64,000 nucleotides of DNA from Podospora pseudoanserina (lineage: Eukaryota; Ascomycota; Sordariomycetes; Sordariales; Podosporaceae), in assembly GCF_035222485.1 (NCBI RefSeq), contig NC_085925.1:1426001-1490000 (forward strand). The letters run 5' to 3'. Made by a program: the position numbers and the translations under genes. Shown one piece after another: positions 23,728 through 35,095 of the stretch. The notes under the pieces are model-generated. The model saw only the letters and a list, made by a program, of their open reading frames with translations. It was not told the DNA's origin and did no database searches. Each line of letters starts with the position of its first letter. Within the stretch, counting starts at the first letter, position 1.

Positions 23728-25865
23728 ATGGCTGAACTCGATACGCTGGACATTATTGTCCTAGCCGCCATCCTCTTGGGGACGGTGGCATACTTCACCA
23801 AGGGCAAGCTTTGGGGCGTCGCCAAGGACCCCTATGCCAGCTCTCTCGCGGCCGCCAATGGCGCCAAGGCTGGAAAGACAAGAAACATTCTCGAGAAGAT
23901 GGAGGAGTCTGGCAAGAACTGCATTATTTTCTATGGATCGCAAACTGGCACCGCTGAGGACTACGCCTCGAGACTCGCAAAGGAGGGCAAGAGCCGTTAT
24001 GGCCTCGAGACCATGGTTGCCGACTTGGAGGACTACGACTACGACAATCTCGATGCCATCCCTGAGGACAAGGTCGTCATGTTTGTGCTTGCCACCTACG
24101 GTGAGGGCGAGCCCACCGACAACGCTGTTGACTTTTACGAGTTCATCAACGGAGACTCCCCACAATTCACTTTGGACAACGAACCCGCTCTTGGCAACCT
24201 GAACTACGTCGCTTTCGGTCTTGGCAACAACACTTATGAGCACTACAACATCATGGTTCGCAACGTGGACAAGGCCCTTCAGAAGCTGGGTGCCCACCGC
24301 ATTGGTCAGGCTGGCGAGGGTGACGATGGCGCTGGCACCATGGAAGAGGATTTCTTGGCTTGGAAGGACCCCATGTGGAAGGCTCTCGCTGAGAAGATGG
24401 GTCTTGAGGAGCGCGAGGCTGTCTATGAGCCCGTATTTGGTATCGTTGAACGTGACACTCTTACTGCCGAGTCTCCTGAGGTCTACCTTGGTGAGCCCAA
24501 CAAGACCCACCTCGATGGTAGCCCCAAGGGCCCCTTCAATGCGCACAACCCCTACATCGCCCCTATCGCCGAATCCTACGAGTTGTTCAACGTCAAGGAC
24601 CGCAACTGCCTTCACATGGAAGTCGACATCAGCGCCTCTAATCTCAGCTACCAGACTGGTGACCATCTCGCTGTTTGGCCCACCAACCCTGGCGAGGAGG
24701 TTGACCGGTTCCTCAATGTCTTGGGTCTCACTGAAAAGCGCAAGGATGTTATTTCTGTCAAGGCCCTGGAACCCACCGCCAAGGTCCCCTTCCCGACCCC
24801 CACCACCTTCGATGCCATTGTTCGCTACCACATGGAAATCTGCGCTCCTGTCTCTCGTCAATTTCTCGCTACTCTTGCCCCCTTCGCTCCCGACGAGGCT
24901 TCCAAGGCCGAGATGACCAAGCTCGGTGGTGACAAGGATTACTTCCACGACAAGATCAACGTTCATCATCTCAACATCGGCCGCGTTCTGGAAATTGTTG
25001 GCAAGGGTCAGAAGTGGTCCAACGTCCCCTTCTCCGCTTTCATTGAGGGCATCACCAAGCTGCAACCCCGTTACTACTCCATCTCGTCCTCTTCCCTTGA
25101 GCAACCCAAGAAGATTTCCATCACCTGCGTCGTCGAGGAGCAGAAGCTCCCCGGTCGTGAAGATCCTTTCCGCGGTGTCTCTACCAACTACCTCTTGGCT
25201 CTTAAGCAGAAGCAGAACGGCGACCCCAACCCCAGCCCCTATGGTTTGACTTACGAGATCACTGGTCCCCGCAACAAGTACGATGGTATCCATGTCCCCG
25301 TCCACGTCCGCCATTCCAACTTCAAGCTGCCCTCGGATCCCCTCAAGCCTGTCATTATGGTTGGCCCTGGTACCGGTGTTGCTCCTTTCAGAGGTTTCGT
25401 CCGTGAGCGCAGAAAGATGGTTGAGAACGGTCAGACCGTTGGTAAGACCATCTTGTTCTTTGGCTGCCGCAAGTCCACCGAGGACTTCTTGTACTCCAAG
25501 GAGTGGGAGGAGGCCAAGCAGGTCATGGGAGACAGCTTCGAGATTGTTACTGCCTTCTCTCGCGAGAGCAACAAGAAGGTCTATGTCCAGCACCGGCTGA
25601 AGGAAAGGTCCAAGGAGATCAACGAGCTCCTTGAGAAGAAGGCTTACTTCTATGTTTGCGGTGACGCCGCCAACATGGCCCGTGAGGTACACAATGTGCT
25701 GGGCCAGATCATTTCTGAGGAGAGGGGTGTCCCAGAGGCCAAGGCTGAGGACATCGTGAAGAACATGAGGGCTTCCAACCAGTACCAGGTATGTTTTAAT
25801 CTTCTATATCCCGTTTACCAAGAGAAATCACTGACAACACGTTACAGGAGGACGTCTGGTCATGA
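23728..25865 (+). CDS. CPR: NADPH-cytochrome P450 reductase
   Basis: Diflavin reductase passing electrons from NADPH via FAD and FMN to microsomal P450s, including those of sterol synthesis; anchored in the ER membrane. Two exons, 23728-25788 and 25848-25865, give 692 aa. The intron (25789-25847, GTATGT...TTACAG) leaves an 18-nt last exon coding EDVWS, the expected C-terminus with the Trp that stacks on FAD. The N-terminal membrane anchor is at about 9-23. The FMN site has YGSQTGTAED (69-78) and ATYGEGEPTD (from 122). The FAD motif RYYSISSS starts near 448, and the NADPH-site GPGTGVAPFRGF near 546. Length fits fungal CPRs. The start ATG is preceded by CGCC. Codon use is strongly C-ending, as in highly expressed genes, which explains a long spurious antisense frame. 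Confidence 0.97.
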
Positions 25866-26676
25866 GCACAAATCAAATACGGGAGGTGACGGGTGGTGTG
25901 TTTTGTTTTGATCTCATTGATTTAGGGGGTCTATTTTTTTGACTGGCTGGCTGGGGCTGGAATGGGCTGGGAAAGAAAGGGTGGCAAACACAATTTAGCA
26001 GGGCGCTAAAAGGCTGGTTGTCAAATTTGTATAGCGATTTTCCATTGCAAACTTTCTTCATCACACGCACACACACACCACATTGACACACACACACATT
26101 ACATGCATGGAATATAGAATGGACCGGGTGGGCGGGGAGCACACTATAATATATCAGGCTCCAAAGGACAAATTCATTTTGGGGTGTGTGGAGGTTGGGT
26201 TGGGTTGGGTGTTTTTGTCTTTTTGGGAAGAAGGAAGATTTTTATCATCTGTCCATATCTATATATTTTTGCACAGCACCTTTGTTACGTGGTTGGGTTT
26301 GTGGCGTGGTGGTGGTAGATTACTCCCTAATTGTTATTTTTTTTCTCCGAAGAGGTATCGTTGGGATCTTGGTTTAAGCACACCATCATCAAGTACAACC
26401 ACACTCTCCCAATGCATCAATCACACAACTACTTGACCTTCACAACCCACCAAATCCTCAGACACTCGTTATAATCATTCTCTAAAGACACACATGAAAG
26501 TTTAACTCGCATAACTGACACTGATTATTCAGCATGTTGCCGCAATCCCGTATCAATGATGGGCTGCATGTGATTTCACGGAGTCGTAATGAAGGTATGT
26601 ATGCTCAATTAAATTGTTCTCATCTTTGGTTCCCGTCTCTACAGTGCGATGTGGATGGGTGGTGTTGTGAATGATA

Positions 26677-26688
26677 AAACCCTAACCC
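26677..26688 (+). promoter_or_regulatory. Telobox-like AAACCCTAACCC
   Basis: Two near-perfect units of the TTAGGG-complement repeat at an interstitial site. It could bind a TRF/Tbf1-type factor, or be a template-like segment of an RNA, or be chance. It lies in a long gene-free gap. Confidence 0.25.
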
Positions 26689-27717
26689 CCCTCCCCCTAC
26701 CAGATGAGATTCCCTGATCTCGTCATTGGAAATGGGGGCATCCCTGATTGTTATCCCTTTGTATATTTCCCATTGCTTGTTGGGCATGTGAGGGTTTCGG
26801 AGAAGAGCAGGTTTGAGTAGTAACGAGTAATGATGGCGTCGGGGGTGAACTTGATCGTGTTGTCTGGTCGGTGGCGTGGTTGTATACTGAGTGTATGATG
26901 GAAGGTCCCGACGATGGGGCTTGGTCTTCGCTCTTTCTCATGGTTACACAACCTTTGGGTGAGTTTAATGACTGGCTGCAATGACGATCTACAGACCAGA
27001 TTGGCCAGGGAATCTGTCCGGCAGGAGACGTGCAGGTTTAAAGTGTATGGTTGCTTCATGTCTCGGAGCTCTGGCTTTCCTTTGCTTCCTTGGCATCTTT
27101 CCGTCTTTTGTAGGTGTGTCTTCGGTCAGCTTGGTGCAAACAGCCACAAATATCCCGTTCTGAGCTGAGAAATGAAGGGATATTTTCTTGTTGTTTTTAT
27201 TTTCTTTCGTGGGCTAAATAGCGTCTCTAGTATTTGGGTTATTTGTTGAACTAGGTGCCCCTTTTAGCCCCCTTTTTCTACTCGCTGATGCCAAGCCGCT
27301 GGCACTCGCACATAAAAGTCGAACTTCATTTCATCCCGATGCCGACTGGACCCAGAAATCGAAGCAGCAAATGGGATTTTCCAAGGAGTTGACACCAAAA
27401 AAAGAAAATCCAACGCACAGTATGAGAAAGGTAGGGAGAAAAAGCAAGATACAAGCGGTCGGGCGGTGCCTTGTCTCGGGACGGTCACGGTCTTGCTGCC
27501 TGTCTATGCAAGAAAACAAAACACGCATGTCAACAAAAAGAAGCAAACGAAGGATGGAATCCACGGGGCATTGCAGCGCACAACACATACATGCTGCAAG
27601 CAAGATGCAAAGGAAAAGTAAGGAGGCCCATATCCCACCACCTGTTTGGAAGGTTTTGACGATGGGGGTGGGTGGTGGACATCCAGTGGTGGTTAGGTAA
27701 GTCATGGTGTGGGAGCA

Positions 27718-27763
27718 CCGGTGGAAAGCCACCGGGGAATTTCACTGCCCGGGGTTCGACCCC
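27718..27763. other. Twin hairpin
   Basis: CCGGTGG-AAAG-CCACCGG (7-bp stem, 4-nt loop, 27718-27735) is followed 15 nt later by GGGG-TTCGA-CCCC (27751-27763). The second resembles a tRNA T arm but the bases around it do not complete a tRNA. A possible structured RNA or terminator-like element in a gene-free gap. Confidence 0.3.
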
Positions 27764-30308
27764 AGAGACATTTTTCTCGCAAGTGATTGAAACATTGATG
27801 AACCTACCTTACGCAACGGCCAATCGTCTTTTCTTTTTTCTTGTAACCTTGAGATGAGGGGGTTGAGGGGTGGGTGTGCATTCAGCAGCCGTCTGTCTAT
27901 TCTGAATTCCAACCTCTCAGACCAAAATGCATATTGCATACAGCGAACCATCACGTTTTCGGGAAAAATGGACAGAGTGGGAAGAAATTCAAACCATCGC
28001 GCCACGCGAGTTCAACAGGCACACACATGCATATAACAGTGGAGAGAGAGAGGCGTGTTTCCAGAACGGTCAACGGCGATCTTGCTGGAGGGCTTGGATT
28101 TCGGGATAGAGTTATCTACACGCCCCCACCCCCCTCTCTCAGACCCTGCTCATTCATGTCCGCATATACACTCACATGCTAGATGTATGCCCACCATGGA
28201 TCTCCTCTACTACCTGTGGCTGCCCACCCGGCAGGCTGCTTGTAGGTCGTGGTCCGCAGACTATGTGGCCTGTCATCGGAGCTCTGTTCCGTATGGCTGA
28301 AAGAGGGTGGTGACCAAAACGTTCTTAAACCCCGACATTTGCTGCATCTCAGTCTTGGATCTGACGGTTGAAGTCCTCCTTTCTTTCTTCGTAGAGGACG
28401 AAAAGACCACACACACCAACTTCACATGCGAACCCCATCTATTGCTAGTTGAAGTCTCTTCCCTTCGGATTGTTGCCCTCCAGTATCCTTATCCAGTTCT
28501 TCATCTTCAGTCAATATTCTACGGACTGTCTGTTGCACACATCTTCTTTCGACAACATATTTTAGCCAGTCACAAGGTTGAGGCATAACTATCAGCGGCA
28601 TCAGTATTCAAGAAGAAATTGGTACGTCATCATGTCAGCTTCTTACTGAGAGATCTTGGAAAGGGAGCGCTGATGACAGGAACAGCGAGAGATATCGGCA
28701 CCGATCGAAAAGAAGCTCCAAAGTTTGGAAGGGCTGCCTCGTCTGGGTACTTGACCCGTGCTCGGCAAGCCACAACCCTACCAGTCCCGTTGTCGCCGTT
28801 CGGGGCCGTTTTATTCCACCGGGCAACTCATATTGTGGACGAGATAGATTCAAGCTGGAAGCCATACCCACGACGATCACAGCAGTTGGCAAGTGGCTTG
28901 TTGCAACACCAACTTCCAGGTTGTTGACTTCTCGATTAAGGGTGTGGACGTGTGGAACTGGGGAGCCACGTTTGGACGAGAGTTCGAGATAAGCAGGAGC
29001 AAGATTCGACACACTACACGTTCGACATCCCACATTCTTGCAAGTAAAGAGCCTGATAGAAGGGTTTGCGTCATCACATGCTCCCGCAGGTTCTTTCCTA
29101 AAGGTGCTCCTTCCCCGTCCAAACAGAACAGCCCACCCAGTCACCTGGAGACGGGATCGCTCCCAGCTGGAAGTGAAGTGCAAGAGTATCATCCACCTGT
29201 CCCGCCAGCCTCGTCCGTAGCCATCTGCGCCTTGAGCCTTGCTCTTTCCTCCTCAGAGTTTTCATCTCGACCGCCAACTTGGAAATCAGCATCTCTTTCG
29301 ATTCCGACGGCACTCTCATCTCCCCCATCCCCCGCTCCCTCGGCACCGATACAGCATCGCTAGGCAGTAGCCATCACATTATCTTGCATCCGTACCTCAC
29401 CTCCACCAGCTACTGCTATCTAGCCCGTAAGTCAATCTTCCATTTTAAGGTATCATTTCTGCCAGGAAAGCGCGAAAAAGGGCTTCTCAGTGGTTGTCTC
29501 CGCGATCCATTCTCCGCCTTACCCACCCTTTTGAGCTCGTCTGCGACCACCTGCCTGCCCTCAACGACCCGTGCCTTCCTCCAGGCCTCTCTGCCTGCTG
29601 TGTTTCAACAGCAGGAGTAGCATGTGGTTAGCCACAACATTTCACTTCTTGCGGGTCTCTCCTCGGTTCCCTCCTCGGTTCCATTCCCCAGGGCGGTGGC
29701 GGTCACTTACTTCACTTTACTTCACCCTGGTCGGTGTCATCCATCTTCCTCTCTTTTTAAAACATTCACCATCCATTCCCATCTCCCTGTTTTGGTCTCT
29801 TGTGGACTCTGCCTGATCTCTCGTTACAGCATCAACACACCAGTCAGACCCCGAATCTCTTCCATTCATCGCCGATAGCTCGATCTATCTCCTTACTCCA
29901 GCACTCGCTTTGCATTCAACAATTTGGCCTCTAACATTCTCCATCACTGAGTGGCTCGGTTTCTTGTATTCGCAGCATCTGTCGAATCAGCAGTACAAGA
30001 CAAGATCATTTTGGAGGTGTGTGCGACTTTTCTCTTTCACTTCAGCGACTCTCCCTCATTATAGTTCTTCCTGGCGACAACTTAGCTTTTCTGTCCCATC
30101 GCATACTGACTCTTGTTTTGTTGCAGTGATCTCTTGATTCTTTCCCTCAGAATTTCAAGGTACGCGACAACGAACTCCTTCGTCCAATCTTCCACTTTCC
30201 TATTTTCTCTCGACCACCATCGACCTTGTCCAGGCCCTGGAGGCCATCTTAACATCCTGCCTGGGGAACACATCGTTAACCAAGTTTTCAGACTGTATTT
30301 TCGCAACC

Positions 30309-32276
30309 ATGTCTCATTACCGCACCAACAACGGCATGTCCTCCGAGGCTGGCGGCAACCGTCAGGGTACATACTCGGCTTACTTGGGGGCCCAAGTTGG
30401 GCACAGCCAGCAGGGCTTACCTGGCTCTCATATCCATCACCTTGGTCACAGCTCCGAGGGCATGGACTCCCTCGCGAGCCAGTTCGGTGCGATGAGTCTT
30501 CCACCCAGCAATGGCCACGGAGCCTCCAACATGTCGCAGATCCAGCAGCATGGATACATGACCGCCCAGGAGCAACCTGTCGCTTACCAGGGCTACTCAG
30601 TTCCTGTTCATGTCGGATTAGCCCCCGAGGCTGCCTATGGCTACAGCGTTTCTGGCCAGTATCCTGTTCAGGGGAATTACGCTCCTTTGCCTGTTCCGTA
30701 CCACGCCATGCCCTATACCCCCGGTCGCGTTGCCTCTTATGCCGATCGTAGCAGCAGCGAGGTTCCCGCTTTGGAGAACCGCCGCGGCTCATACTCAACC
30801 ACCGAGTCGACTCCGGCCACTCCTTTCTTTGGTAGCGCTTCGGAGCGTGGTGCTGGCTCCCGTGTTGCTGTCTTTCGTTCAAGCTACACGACCCCTTCTC
30901 CGGAGCAGGTTGTGATGCCCGGTACCGCTCCCAAGGCCTCCTCGCAGCCCATTGACGAGGAACTTTTGGAGTTGCTCAAGGTGAATCCAGCAATTCCCGA
31001 GGCTGTCCCGGCGGTCTTTACCCCGCCCACGCACATCAAGTCGATCGAGCAATGTCTCGAGAACCGCATTCACGGCAATCGCAATGTCTACATTCGCGGC
31101 TTGCACCCCACCACAGACGACGATTTGCTGCACCGCTATGCTTCTCGTTTTGGAACCGTTGAGCAGAGCAAGGCCATTATTGACACTGCCACTGGCGCTT
31201 GCAAAGGGTACGCTCCCTATCACCTCAGCTTCCCCTTGGTTGGACTTTTGACTAACATGTTTTCTCAGTTTTGGATTTGCCAAGTTCGCCGATGTCCGCG
31301 ACTCGGAGAAATGCATTCGCGGGTTCTACCATCTTGGGTATGAGGTTGGTTTTGCTCGCGTAAGTTCACTATTGTTCCGCAGCCCTCGGTTCGTCCTAAT
31401 CATGATCACAGGAGAGCTTCAATGCGAGACTGAAGGCCGAGGGCGACGAAGGTTCGACCAATTTGTACCTCTCCAACTTGCCCAAGCGTCTCAACGAGTC
31501 GGAGTTGAACGCCATTTTCACTGGTTATCATGTCGTGTCCAGCAAGATTCTTCGCGATAGCATGGGCAACAGCCGTGGCGTTGGTTTTGCTCGGTAGGTT
31601 CTTCCACACTGGCTGGTTGGGCAAGCAAGTTGCTAATTCCGTCTAGGTTCGAGTCTCGCGAGGAGTGCGAGCAGATTATCAAGCAGTACCATGGTGCCTC
31701 CATTGGAGACGAGGGCATGTTGATGCAGGTTCGCTACGCCGACACGCCGGCCCAGAAGGAGCTCAAGCGTATCACCGCCGAGCGTCGCCAATTCCGCACG
31801 AACGAGTACAACATTGGTGCTTATGGTACTGCAGATGTTGGCATTCACCCCAGCATCTACCAGCAGGCCCCTTGGACCCGCCGCGGTGGCGTGGGATCTG
31901 ATATGTGAGTTGCTTTTCCCATACCACTCGACACGATTGCCTGACTAACCTTCCATGTAGTTCTTACGCTCCTCGCGTTCCTGTCCGCACTAGCATTGGT
32001 ACTGCTAGTACGAACACGACTCCAGTCATGTCTCAGGGTCTTGGTCGCACCAACTTGATGTATGTCCAGCCCCCACGTCTTGTGGTTACTCTGGCTCAAG
32101 ATGACTCACATGCTGTTTGCAGGCACAGCATCCCTTCAGTGACTGCGTCTTCGGATGATGGATCAGCCGACGAGGGCGTGACGGTGGTCGACTCTCCCAC
32201 CGTCAAGAAGGGCAGCACCCAATCGTCGCCCACCATCAAGAAGGATACCGCCACCATCAAGAACGAGAAGGCGTAG
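30309..32276 (+). CDS. Tandem-RRM RNA-binding protein (RBMS/SUP-26-like)
   Basis: Six exons, 560 aa: 30309-31207, 31269-31359, 31412-31593, 31647-31904, 31961-32059 and 32123-32276. All introns are 52-63 nt with GT...AG ends, and each join keeps the frame. The N-terminal ~255 residues are Gly/Ser/Gln/Tyr-rich and probably disordered. RRM1 spans about 260-335 (RNP2-like NVYIRGL, RNP1-like KGFGFAKF across the first intron). RRM2 spans about 345-425 (TNLYLSNLPK, RGVGFARF across the third intron). A linker of the type TPAQKELK and a short basic, Ser/Thr-rich tail follow. The two closely spaced RRMs resemble metazoan RBMS/MSSP and C. elegans SUP-26, which bind AU-rich mRNA 3' UTRs. The fungal role is unknown to me. 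A long pyrimidine-rich leader precedes the ATG. Confidence 0.88.
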
Positions 32277-33049
32277 AGAGGGATGCAAGTTGATCCCTGG
32301 ACAACGACAACCACCATGTTGAAGTAAATTTCTGGAACGTTGACAACAGCTTTCATATCTCGAGAGATTCTGTTCCAGACAATATCGATTACGAGTTTAT
32401 TGTCATTTCGGTTGGAGTGCGGCGGCCTTAGGTTTGTTTGGCGAGTGTTTGGGCTGACCCAGCACACATAATTACCTCTCTGCTATATTTAGTGGACGAA
32501 AACATGTTAGTCATATGGTTTATCAACTCGTTTTCAGAGAGGGTGGAGGACGGCAGCAAGAATTGTTTGTTTTGTTTCTGTGTCAATATTCTCTGGGAGA
32601 TTCGGTGTAGTTTTTGTTAGCTTGGTAATCGACGAATGGAAGAGATCGATTTTAGCATTTTCGCAGGACAGATTTCGGTGATCATGTCTTTGATTGATTC
32701 CTGTTAGATTGCGACAAGTGTACATGTCCTGTCAGGCGCAATCCAGACAACTTGTGCAAAGAAACGTGAGGTGAAACTGCTTTGAGGAATGAAGACAGCG
32801 AATAGAGGACAACAGGAGCCAACATGGGAGTTCAGAGAGTAGAAGTAATGAGATATGCGCAGTGCTATGAGAAGATGATGGAAGTAATACAGACAAGAAA
32901 AGAAGTGGGTGATACATGTCAAGGCCATAGCTATAGACAGAGCTCAGTACCGTCATAGCTGAATGATGGGAACAAGGTTATGTGTTGGGAGGTTGTAGCA
33001 AATCAACTTGGGGGTTTCCTCATTTTTTATTTTTGGGGGATTACCCTAC
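32277..33049. other. Convergent 3' regions of the RRM gene and RIO2
   Basis: 773 bp between two stop codons of converging genes. Expected to hold both 3' UTRs. No gene or structured element seen. Confidence 0.5.
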
Positions 33050-34420
33050 TTACGTCTTGTTATTTATACTCAGTTTCTTCATCCCTTGTTCAGCTCCTGA
33101 TTCTGACGGAGATTGAAACCCGATGACTATTGATGGTTGTCCTTCCTTCTCTTTCTCAGCTGTGTTCGCCTCTTCTCCCTCCTTGTCTTCTTCGTCCTCA
33201 TCCTCGTCATCATCATCTTCCTCGTCATCTGATGGCTCGAACGCCTCTGGATTCTGCAGCTTCTCCTCCTCGTGCTGCCTGATAGCCGCCTCGAGGTCCT
33301 TGGCCATCTTCTTTGTGATACCCGACGCCTCCAGCGTGGCGTCTAACCTCTCAAACCCGTCTCTTCCAACCGTCTTTTTGACATCCTTGTAAAAAGGGCC
33401 CGGAGTGGTGGGCTTGAAGTGAAATCGGCGCTCGAAAAAGATCTTGACGCAGTTGATGTCGCGGTCAAAGTACATTTCCGCATTCACATGCTCCATGGAG
33501 ATCATCTGCGGAAAGTCGATGACGACAGGGACAAGCGTGATTTCTTCGGTTCCCGTTTCCGGGTTGGTGGAGACGTCCTCCCGGATGAGGATGTTGAACT
33601 CGTTGTAGTCGCCGTGGATGAGGCCGTGCTTAGCCAGGCGGAGGTAGAGTTCTATGAGCGAGGCGTAGAGGGCTGCCGGGTCGGGGACGGAGGAGATTTG
33701 GCGGAGGGGGGGCGCGTCGACGAGTGACATGACGATTGTGTGGCGGGAGTGGGCGATGGGGGTGGGCACGGGGATGCCGGCGGAGTGGAGGGCGGAGAGG
33801 AAGGCGTATTCTTTGCGGGCGGCGAGGGTGGAGAGGTACATCCAGGAGCCGGAGGCGTTCTTTTTGAGGTAGTCTCTATTGGTTTTTACGGTGCGGAAGG
33901 AGATGCGGCCGAGGCGGTGGATTTTGAGGATTTGCTGGGCGCCGGTGTGGTCGGCTACGAGCATGATGTCGGATTCTTTGCCGACGCCTACGCGGGTGCC
34001 GACGGAGTAGATGTGCTTTTTTTGGGAGTGGGTGTGGAGGGCTAGGTAGTCTAGGCCGCCGTAAGTGAGGCGATAGCCGTCGTATTTGGCTTCTTTCATC
34101 TTGGCGATGAGGGAGGTTTTGGCGAGGGTGGAGATGCATTTGGAGACGAGGGAGGAGCCGCCTTTGAGGCGGGAGAAGCGCTCGATGATGGGGACGGGGA
34201 CGAGTTCGTGGTTTTTGGAGCCTTGTTCGACCTATGGTGGTGGTTAGTTGAGGTGACTGTGAAGGGATGGGATAATGGGGTTCATAGGGGGGTGGTCCGT
34301 TGAGGCCAGCAAGGTACATGATGCTGGTCTTGGTGGTTTGAAGGAAGGGCAACTTACAGCTGCGAGGACCTTCCAGTCCTCCGCCGTCAGATGGCGCATA
34401 GCCCGTGTGTCCAACTTCAT
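33050..34420 (-). CDS. RIO2: RIO2 atypical serine/threonine kinase
   Basis: RIO2 is an ATPase/kinase required for late cytoplasmic maturation of the 40S ribosomal subunit. Two exons, 34420-34358 and 34231-33050, give 414 aa. The 126-nt intron has a GTAAGT donor and ends CTAACCACCACCATAG. Exon 1 codes the conserved N-terminus MKLDTRAMRHLTAEDW. A winged-helix domain (about 1-95) precedes the kinase. The flexible nucleotide loop GVGKESD is near 103-109, the catalytic HGDYNEFN at 227-234, and the metal-binding IDFPQM at about 259-264. The C-terminal tail has a long Asp/Glu run, typical of the family. The stop codon lies inside ACGTAAGT, a good donor-like sequence, so a further 3' exon cannot be excluded. 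It shares its promoter region with RPN1. Confidence 0.95.
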
Positions 34421-35095
34421 GGTTGAGACTTGATTGATATCACCTTATAAAGGCTGTATTGTAAAGCAGTAGTTTCCCAGGATGAGTTCAGAGGCCAGGG
34501 TGGGATATCAAATGCGCGCCGGATTCCCTTCAGTGATGTCCGTCAGTGCCCCTCCATTGCATTGCGCTGTGCCCACCAAAAATTCATGGCCCATCATGAG
34601 TGATAAGATCTTTGATAAGATTAGATATGAACCCAGAATAGCCCCGCCTGGGCACGAGGGTTTGACGAGGGAAACGGAATTTGTATTTACCGGAAGATTC
34701 TTGGCGGGCGGTGAGTTGACCTCACCTGTCAAGGATCTGGGAGACAAGGGTCGAGCTTAGCTCAGTGGAGCACTGGCCACTCAGGTTGGGCCCGCCTTGT
34801 GTCCCAGTGCCAGGCGGCCAAGCAGTGTCGCGTAACCAGCAAGCTGCCTGCCCGCCTCAGCATCAACGGGAAGAATTGCTAAGCTTTCTTCCATCTCCGA
34901 CTCCAACACCGACATTATTCAACTGCTTACGAACCATTGCCATTCATTACAGATTACTGCCATACTGGGGGATTTGCGGCGCCTTATTCAACCCGTCAAC
35001 TACCAGGAAACCTCCCCTCACTTTTGACCCCCGCCACCTTCCGCAGGCCCAACGGAGCTTGACAACATCCCATCCCTTCACACATAACCGCAACC
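34421..35095. promoter_or_regulatory. Bidirectional promoter region RIO2 / RPN1
   Basis: 675 bp between two divergent start codons. It must carry both promoters and leaders. I saw no GGTGGCAAA proteasome element. The RPN1 side is pyrimidine-rich around 34880-35080. A 92-codon frame at 34482-34760 has no recognisable features. Confidence 0.5.

Larger units (their letters stand above)
25866..30308. other. 4.4-kb gap between CPR and the RRM gene
   Basis: No protein-coding gene is supported; all frames are short and featureless. It holds the CPR 3' region, a CA-repeat-rich stretch (about 26063-26100), a telomere-like AAACCCTAACCC (26677-26688) and two adjacent strong hairpins (27718-27735 and 27751-27763). 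From about 29100 it is a long pyrimidine-rich region leading to the RRM gene, with a splice-like TTGTTGCAG near 30125 that may end a 5'-UTR intron. A non-coding RNA gene is possible but unproven. Confidence 0.5.

Noticed and set aside
23761-25692. 643-codon open frame antisense to P450 reductase
   Set aside because: Highly codon-biased genes with C-ending codons commonly leave an open antisense frame. The product is low-complexity Val/Leu/Gly/Asp sequence with no domain, and the sense strand is a complete CPR.
27693-27770. Possible tRNA around GGGGTTCGACCCC
   Set aside because: The T-arm-like hairpin has a 5-nt loop as paired, and no acceptor or D arm can be formed around it.
30082-30882. 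266-codon minus-strand frame over the start of the RRM gene
   Set aside because: Antisense to the leader and N-terminal low-complexity region of a well-supported gene, with no domain of its own.
33123-33392. Poly-serine plus-strand frame
   Set aside because: It is the antisense of the RIO2 acidic Asp/Glu tail, so the Ser run is an artefact.
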